Assembly (NCBI GenBank): GCA_947044405.1
Contig: CAMRHE010001069.1
Span: forward strand, 62,001-126,000
Length of the DNA stretch: 64,000 nt
Source: Leptodactylus fallax
Lineage: Eukaryota; Chordata; Amphibia; Anura; Leptodactylidae
Direction: 5' to 3'
A program made the translations under genes and the position numbers. Below, in pieces: positions 57,893 to 64,000 of this stretch. Within the stretch, counting starts at the first letter, position 1; the number at the start of each line of letters is the position of its first letter. The notes beneath the pieces were generated by a model. That model was given only the letters and a program-made list of their open reading frames with translations. It made no database searches and had not been told where the DNA came from.

Positions 57893-58643
57893 GGTACAGG
57901 ACCCCGTCTACTTTACAATTAGCATACCCCTCTGTGTCTGGGAGTTGTTGGAGAGGATGTGGGGGCAGAGGAACACTTCTCCACATTCTGGGAAATTGCC
58001 CCATGATTCGGGATTACTGGGATAAGGTCTTTGACTTGCTCTCGGAGCTGTTTAATCTCCAATTCTCCTATACCGCACCTATGGCCATCCTATTACTGGG
58101 AATTCCCGGTGAGCTGAACAAGCATAAACAACTCATCTGTAAAATTTTGACCATAGCTAAATTAATGTTGGTACAGAGATGGAAGACGGTGGCCCCTCCA
58201 CCAGTGTCGGCTCTGGTCTCAGCCATACATAACACATACTCCTATGAAAGGGTGATTGCAATGGGAAACAATTCCTTTCATCTCTTTGAGAAGATTTGGG
58301 ATGCATGGGTCTACTCTCGATTCGCTGTTGGAGGGACTTAAGTTGTAACCAGAGGGTTGTATGCTACCTATTGTGTACATGAGCATAAACCCCGCGACTA
58401 AAGGAAGGTCGTACACAGAGAAATTTCCCCTAATTTGGTCATAGTAGCCCTATGAATGTGCCTAAATGTTACTGTTACTGTTCATTCTATAAATTATCTT
58501 TCTTATCTATTTCATTGATGTACAGGTTACAGAATGAGTTTCAAAGAAATACAATATATTGTATGTCAAATGTGTATTGCACTGTATGTCAATGCTGTTT
58601 TGTCCTTATTCTTTGAAAAATTTTGAATAAAAATTATTGAAAC
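57893..58643 (+). mobile_element. 5'-truncated Tx1/L1-like LINE with target duplication
   Basis: A 751-bp insert flanked by a 16-base direct repeat, AAAAATAACAAACACT (57877-57892 and 58644-58659), the duplication left by target-primed reverse transcription. It starts inside ORF2, contains the stop and 3' untranslated region, and ends GAATAAAAATTATTGAAAC with an AATAAA signal. Confidence 0.9.
57895..58341 (+). pseudogene. LINE ORF2 carboxy-terminal fragment
   Basis: Opens in frame with WYRTPSTLQLAYPSV, typical of the L1/Tx1 region just before the carboxy zinc knuckle. It then reads CWRGCGGRGTLLHILGNCP, which fits a C-x3-C-x7-H-x4-C pattern. The remaining 120 residues are hydrophobic and helical and end FAVGGT. 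The protein would have been the endonuclease/reverse transcriptase that copies LINE RNA at a nicked target; endonuclease and polymerase domains are missing through 5' truncation. The remaining frame is unbroken, indicating a fairly young insertion. Confidence 0.88.
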
Positions 58644-58860
58644 AAAAATAACAAACACTTATACTCACCTTGTCTTACCATTCCGGGGCATCCTCGCTCC
58701 GTCCTGCTGTCTTCTCCATCTTCCTTGGTCCCCATGTCCCGTGCCCCAGACGCCACTGCTGGGGCCTTTGATTGAACCTCAGCAGTGAGGCCGGAAAAGC
58801 GCCCGAGACGATGCTGAGCCTAGGATAGGGGAGTATAAATATTTTTTTTTATTTTTTGTC

Positions 58861-59960
58861 ACTTCCCCTCGGCTGGCATCTAATGGAAAGGGCCTGGCCC
58901 CTTTCCATTAACAATAGGTATAGTGGTCGGGGAACCAGGCCTTCCCCGACTACTATCATGCTAGTCCGGGGTCCCGGCCATTTCCAGCTGGCCGTGGGCC
59001 CTGTAACCCTCCGGGCCCGGTTGTGGTCGCACCCCCTGCAACCACGATCATTATGCAACTGTATACTGACTTTGTGATGTAATTACAGTCTTGTCACATA
59101 GACATGTATAGGACGAGGCTGTAGTTACATTACATGGCCACTATGAAATGAATGATACAATGTATACAGAGAAGAGGTCACAGCAGACAAGTTCCACCGT
59201 CCCTTCAAACAGTTGATCAGTGGGGGTCCCGGGTGTTGGAACCCCACTAATTTTTTTATTGACCTGGAAAACCTTTTAATTAGGAAACACATGGGACATT
59301 ATTAGTAAGGGGCACTATTTATGGGGGCACACAGGGACATTATTAATATAAAGATGCACTCAGGTTATTATTCATTATGGGGGGGGTTATGTCATATAGT
59401 TTATACTTGGGGTAGCAGCAGGATGGAGACTTTATGTAGGTGAGGACAATGTGGGTCAGCTGTCTGGAAAAGTGAGGAGCCAAAGATGTCTGTGTTGCAA
59501 ACTTTAAAGAGACAAGTCCCAGCTGGAAGAAATGGTCATGGCGGTCCAAAGGGAAGAGACAAGAAATGTGAACAATTAGTCACCTGTAAGTCACAAAATG
59601 TTACCGCATTGTATTCACCTAAATGGTCTGTAGAGCCCTGTGTAGAGCTTATATATACCACAATATGGTCACTACATAGTGAGAATATCGATATACTGTA
59701 TCTAAGTTGTGTTTGCACCCTTTGTACTGAACCCCTAGCTATGCCTCTGCATCAAGGATATGCTTAGGGACAGTGAGGGTTTGTAGTGTATGGTGTAAGG
59801 CTTAGCATTTAGGGATAGATTTAGGGAAAGATTCAGGACCAGTTAGGGCCTTCTGTGTACTAATACCACCATCATCGAACTGGCAAAACCGTCATCCATT
59901 TGTATCATCATCTGACTACTGAACCATCCTGTTACCATTTCAGTCATCTTTTGGTAACTT
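58861..59960. other. Non-coding DNA with a palindromic repeat
   Basis: 58880-59050 contains CCTGGCCCCTTTCCATTA against TAATGGAAAGGGCC and CCGGCCATTTCCAGCTGG. No gene recognised in the rest. Confidence 0.35.
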
Positions 59961-60049
59961 CCCATTTTGTTGTATATCTCTTACCTACCAGTTTTGTGGT
60001 ACATGCTTCATATTTCATGTTTATTTGGCTGTGTGATGTTTTTGCATAA

Positions 60050-60660
60050 TTCAGCCCTACAGCCAAGGTTAGTACCAGGGAAAGGGAATGACACTATGCG
60101 AAATCCGGATATCAGGAATCTAAATATCTGCGCTCTTACTTCTCCGACCCAGCAAGTATCATTCTCTTCTGTGCAGCACTGGTTTGGGAGATTCTGTACG
60201 GCTTCTGCATTCGCCACATGGCTGTTTCTTTAAGGTTGCTATGTCTACCAGTCAGAACTTTGGCTGGGTCTGTTCATCCAGTCAGAGGTGTGAAATGCAG
60301 ATCCAATCAGGGCTGTACTTCAGTATCAAGTCCAGGGCTGAGACGGGTTATTTACACCTGGCTCTGACATTTATCATGTGCCTGTGAGTACATTAGTTGT
60401 CCAGGCTCTGTATTCCAGAACGTATTCCCAGGACCGCTCCCTGTTTTCTACTGATTCCTTGCTGATTTTGACTTGCTGTTTTGGTTATCCCCTCTCTTGC
60501 TGATTTGGCTTCATCTGAGACCTCCTTGAACCCTGGCATTCTTCTGCTTTCATTTTGGCAGTTCCTATACTCTTCTGATTTTAAACCCAGCTTATATACA
60601 TACTCTCTGCCCGCCATAGGGTTTCTAGTTTGGTCCTTAGCCTGCAAGTGCATCTATTTT
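60050..60660 (+). mobile_element. LTR-like retrotransposon remnant
   Basis: Plus-strand text GGGTTATTTACACCTGGC, TTCCAGAACGTATTCCC, CTGATTCCTTGCTGATTTTG and GAACCCTGGCATTCTTC has the C/T-rich, TGATT-repetitive style of frog Ty3/gypsy LTRs. Ends were not found. Confidence 0.35.
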
Positions 60661-61330
60661 CTGGCACCTTGTTCTGGGGCTGCAACTTAGGTTCCAAACA
60701 GCCAAGTCCATCCTTCCTGGCATCAAGCTCTGGTAAAGATGTTGGAGTGACCTTAAACTCTGCAAACCAGAATGGTGTAGGATTCTCTTCTGGTCATAGC
60801 TTTGCAAAATATTAGGAAATTGCTTATATAGAAATCCCATTAGCTTTTGGGAATTGCTTTAAAGGGTTGGGCAAGATTAGAAATCATGGCTGCTTCGTTC
60901 TCAGTACGTAACCTCATGTTCGTTGGCCACATGGCAATGCTACATCTCACTCCCATTAAAATGAATAAGACTGAACTGTAATGTGGCCAATGTGACCAAT
61001 GGATCTGATGTCACTTTTTGAAGAAACAGAAATCAGCCATGTTTTCTAATTCTACACAACCCCTTTAAGCAGCAATTCCATAACACTAGACAATGGTTGT
61101 CTTCATGGGATGACCCCCAAACCCTATTTTGTGTGTACCATTTCCACCCTATAACAGGAACAGTTTTTTGTAGTTTTCCGTGAAGAACATATATATAGTT
61201 TGAAGTTAAGAAGCAAAAAGCAGATCAGAACCCCCATAAGGATGTGACACCAATGAAGATTCACTGTTATGTTTATTAGTCCATCGTATCTAGCTTTACG
61301 TATGGTCTTCTTGATAGTGAGACAAACATC
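60661..61330. other. Non-coding DNA
   Basis: No gene. 61057-61076 (CACAACCCCTTTAAGC) is a single TTAA-element end, with a partner-like TTTAAAGGGTTGGGCAAG at 60859, so 60859-61076 could be a short element. Confidence 0.35.
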
Positions 61331-61745
61331 CCATTAACTCTGATGCGTCTAATCTTTGATTGAGGATAGCATTTCAATAGAATTCCAAAAAATATCATTA
61401 TATTTTGTGATTTTTTTTTTAATATTCTGTTTCAATATAGTTTGCGGATTAATTAAAGACCTAAATTGTTTTTCCATCATATTAAACAAATTCCTGTTTA
61501 TCCTGCGAGTGAAATGAGAATGCTTAAATCCAGTAAGTCTAAGCAAGACGAATATTATACAGCAGGCATCACTCCATTGACTAAAATGGATAATTGCGAG
61601 CCATAAAAATGTGACATATTAATAATTAGCATTATTGATTAACATTGCTTGAGTGCCTTCCAACAATCACCATTTCTCGTTATGAGCGCATAAAATAAAT
61701 GAGAAAGCTAGCGATATACACTCTGTTACCTCTGCTGTATCCCCC
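61330..61745. other. Candidate conserved non-coding region
   Basis: Repeat-free block with GCGGATTAATTAAAGACC, TATTAATAATTAGCATTATTGATTAAC and GAGCGCATAAAATAAATGAG (quoted in parts of the block). A high density of TAAT-core words is suggestive of a homeodomain-bound enhancer. Untested inference. Confidence 0.35.
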
Positions 61746-62029
61746 CCTCTTATTCCAAACAGAATATTTACTTTATATCGATATTAAAAATTTTACAGTC
61801 ATAAAAAGTAAGATAAAAAAACAAACAAAAATGACCTTGTGAGAAGAGTATATTGGGAATAGACTGGAGCTGTCACCAATGGGTAGCCCCGGTCCATATT
61901 CCCTATTATGGTCAACCATTTGCAACCCCTTCCGATTACTGGGGCAAGCCACTGTGTGTAGGTTTTAGAAACTGGATTTGTGGTAGTCAGTTGTTCAGGG
62001 TGGCTTGAATTTGAGAAGTGGCTCTCCAG

Positions 62030-62062
62030 TTTAGTCAACCCCTTTAAAGGGTTATTCCCAAG
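62030..62062. repeat. Two TTAA-element ends sharing one TTAA
   Basis: CAACCCCTTTAAAGGGTTATTC: the right end of one GGGGTTG element meets the left end of another at a single TTAA. Confidence 0.5.
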
Positions 62063-62144
62063 ATGGTAACTGAATGGCCTACGGTTAAGATATGACATCA
62101 CTTACTAATGGGTGGAAAGACAATAGCTGCATCAAAGAAGGAGA

Positions 62145-62800
62145 GGGATAATTTCAGTGTTGGACACTCTGACCAGTCTTCAACTACTGTATGCATCTCC
62201 ATAAACAGCTAGATATGAAGCCCTGTGTGTCCTGACCCTATCCTATAATAGCCAGCAGAAATTTTTTGAGCAATTTGTGCTCCAGTCGCTCTTTTGTGGG
62301 ATCAGACCAGATAGGTTAACCTTCACTCTCCACTGGCATCAATAAAACTTGGACATTTATGTCCTGGTTTCTAGTTCACCAGTTGTTGTTGTTGTTTGGA
62401 CCTCTTGGTAGATAATAACCACTGGGAACACCCCACTAAACTGAATGTTTTCAAGATGCTCTGACCCAGTTATGTAGCCATCAGAATTTGGGCTTTGTCA
62501 CACGTGGTCTTTCTTTGGACTCCTTGATAGATACTAGCCACTAACGTACTTGGGACATCCCACAAAACTGGCTGTTTGGACATGCTCTGACCCAGTCATT
62601 CAGTCATCATAATTTGGCCCATAGTTCCTCAAATTGTTAAGCTTTCCCATTTTTTCTGCTTCCAACAGATCAACTTCAAGATTCGACTGCTCATCTGCTG
62701 CCTAATACATCCTACCCCTGGCAAGTGCCATTGTCACTAGACCATCAATGTCATTGACTTTACCTGCCAGTAGTTTTATTAGTAGAGTTTATCAGTGTAG
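62145..62800. repeat. Old vertebrate interspersed repeat, copy 2
   Basis: Ordered phrases: GCAATTTGTGCTCCAGTCGC, GACCAGATAGGTTAACC, ACACCCCACTAAACTG, GATGCTCTGACCCAG, TTTTTCTGCTTCCAACAG, CTGCTGCCTAATACATCC, GGCAAGTGCCATTG. Compared with the remembered consensus, a segment of about 120 bases from GGACC(T/C)...CTTG(G/A)TAGATA to CAGAATTTGGGC is present twice (62398-62510 and 62517-62627). Confidence 0.6.
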
Positions 62801-62851
62801 ATACAACATTGAATACTTTCGATCAGGTTTAGAGCCATTTTTCTGAAAAAA

Positions 62852-63415
62852 TAACTGTACTGGAAACCCCTAGGGACTTTATTAGTTGTGGGAAAATGCT
62901 GCAAGTAAGAATGCTTTCAGAAATAGAAGGGTTAATCATTTATTTATGTCAAGTAACAAAATGAAGTAACTTAAATAAAGAGAAATGTCAATTCCATCAA
63001 TATTTGGTGTGACCTTTGCCCTTTGCCTTCCATCAGTTCTTCTCAGTACTTGCAGATAGTTTTTGGCAGAACTGGTCAGGGAGGTTGTTCCCGCCATCTT
63101 GGAGAACTAAGCACAGATCTTCTGTGGATGTAGGCTTGCTCCAATCCGTCTGTCTCTTCATGTCATCCCAGACAGACTGGATGATGATGATATCAGGGCT
63201 ATATCTGTGGGGGCCATATCATCACTTCCAGGACTCCTCCTCCAAAGGGCAAAGGTCACGCCAAATATTGATGCGATTTACATTTCTCTTTTCTTCATGC
63301 ACTTCATTTTGTTCATTGACAAAAATAAACTATTAACCCTTCCATTAAAGAAAGCATTCTTAGTTTGCATCATTTTTTCTGCCTAAAACCTTTGCTCAGC
63401 AGTCTAGGGTCTGGT
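62852..63415 (-). mobile_element. Internally deleted Tc1/mariner element
   Basis: Long inverted arms: AAGAATGCTTTCAGAAATAG, AAGGGTTAATCATTTATTT, GAAATGTCAATTCCATCAAT and TTGGTGTGACCTTTGCCC at the left are complementary to 63240-63360 at the right. The right end, CTAAAACCTTTGCTCAGCAG, reads as a Tc1-type terminus. The left terminus at about 62852 is diverged. Only the last part of the transposase gene remains between them. Confidence 0.75.
62997..63216 (-). pseudogene. Tc1/mariner transposase, last ~75 residues
   Basis: On the minus strand the frame reads SVWDDMKRQTDWSKPTSTED, then LVLQDGGNNLPDQFCQKLSA, and after a small deletion and frameshift ends KAKGKGHTKY with a stop at 62997. These are the residues after the catalytic PDxNxIE motif of Tc1-like transposases. 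In this copy the motif region reads PDIIIIQSVW, so the catalytic glutamate appears replaced by glutamine. Helix-turn-helix domains and both aspartates are deleted. Non-functional relic of a fourth Tc1-type lineage. Confidence 0.75.
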
Positions 63416-64000
63416 ATTGATATGGATCTACCTTCTAGTTCCTCCAAGATCCCTGCAAATACCAACCCTGAACCAAGACAGATATTCTAAATTCATAAAG
63501 AAAAGCAAAGTTTACGTGTTTCCTGAGACCCATGGGAGTACAATATGGCAGAAAATAGATGCAATCAATATCTGCAGCCTTTATATCATAGAGACAAAAA
63601 AGCTTGACCAGGAATGAGTCCAACCACAGTCAAGTAGCTTGGCTTTCCCTCGATCAGATGGCAGCTCTACAACCCAGTTACTCCACCACATTTTACAGAC
63701 TTCGGCTTTCCAAATGGCTTCTGTAGCCGCGTCTGAATCAGATGTTGGAACCTAATTTCTGAACTGCAATACAATATCAGATGCTGACAGTTCGGAGACT
63801 TGGCTTCGTACTTACACGGATAGCGATATCGGGCTTCTTATCTCTTCTGAATTGTGGTTTAACCTGGCAGATTATCTCCTGCCAATTCTTCTGTCATATC
63901 TACTCAATTTGTTAGCATTTCTTTTACAAATTCACTTTATCAAAAATTTTTTAATCTAGTGTTAAGCTGGTGCAACAAAAATAATATCATGTGAGATATT
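63416..64000. other. Non-repetitive DNA to window end
   Basis: No repeat family recognised. Composition is even, with TAGCCGCGTCTGAATCAG and CACGGATAGCGATATCGGGC. The short frames carry no known domain. Could be conserved non-coding or simply unique DNA; an exon extending beyond the window cannot be excluded. Confidence 0.3.

Larger units (their letters stand above)
57805..58860. mobile_element. TATTATACTC-family element carrying a LINE insertion
   Basis: 57810-57892 holds TATTATTATACTCTGGGGTC, CAGACCCAGAATATAATAAA and GAGGCCCAGGAGAAGTG. The continuation at 58644-58860 holds TTATACTCACCTTGTC, CCCCAGACGCCACTGCTGG and CCTCAGCAGTGAGGCC. The two halves are separated by the LINE. Confidence 0.65.

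Overview
This is a vertebrate nuclear window, almost certainly from a frog or toad (Anura, probably a neobatrachian). It is AT-rich and dominated by interspersed and tandem repeats. I found no convincing host protein-coding exon, tRNA or rRNA. The amphibian call is inference. It rests on the repeat repertoire: several Tc1/mariner lineages, dense short elements flanked by TTAA, elements with TAGAGATGAGCGAA ends and 8-bp duplications, a Tx1/L1-like LINE tail, and minisatellites built on a CAGTATAATATGCTCCAC core.

Layout. 1-15.4 kb: unique AT-rich DNA with fold-back elements (1.2-1.6 kb), repeated copies of a CAAAGTGGATGGGATT family (9.6-14.7 kb), a decayed minus-strand LINE (11.0-11.7 kb) and a hAT-type element nested inside another short element (12.9-13.7 kb). 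15.4-17.0 kb: a complete Tc1/mariner element with an open 357-residue transposase; this is the only clearly intact gene. 17-29.7 kb: several copies of the TAGAGATGAG/TATTATACTC family, hairpins and an LTR-like patch. 29.7-30.7 kb: an internally deleted DD34E Tc1 element. 30.7-40.8 kb: a diverged triplicated repeat, a Tc1 pseudogene preceded by a minisatellite that appears to be amplified from it, TA and GATA microsatellites, a hairpin cluster and a third Tc1 remnant. 40.9-42.0 kb: non-repetitive candidate conserved DNA. 43-49 kb: two minisatellites, a fold-back element whose arm carries about 14 tandem units, a complete hAT-type element and a 0.6-kb inverted-repeat element inserted into another repeat. 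51.1-53.2 kb: a 56-58-bp satellite interrupted by a solo LTR. 53.6-55.2 kb: candidate conserved DNA, then a near-perfect 128-bp palindrome. 57.3-58.9 kb: a third minisatellite and a LINE 3' end inserted in a short element. 59.9-64.0 kb: LTR-like DNA, candidate conserved DNA, an old vertebrate repeat and a fourth Tc1-type remnant.

The window therefore reads as an intergenic or long-intron region recording successive transposition. The Tc1 elements move by cut-and-paste with their own transposase. The short TTAA-flanked and hAT-type elements have no coding capacity and would depend on enzymes encoded elsewhere. The LINE and LTR copies are dead insertion products. Blocks lacking repeat signatures are offered only as candidate conserved non-coding DNA, because no alignment was possible.
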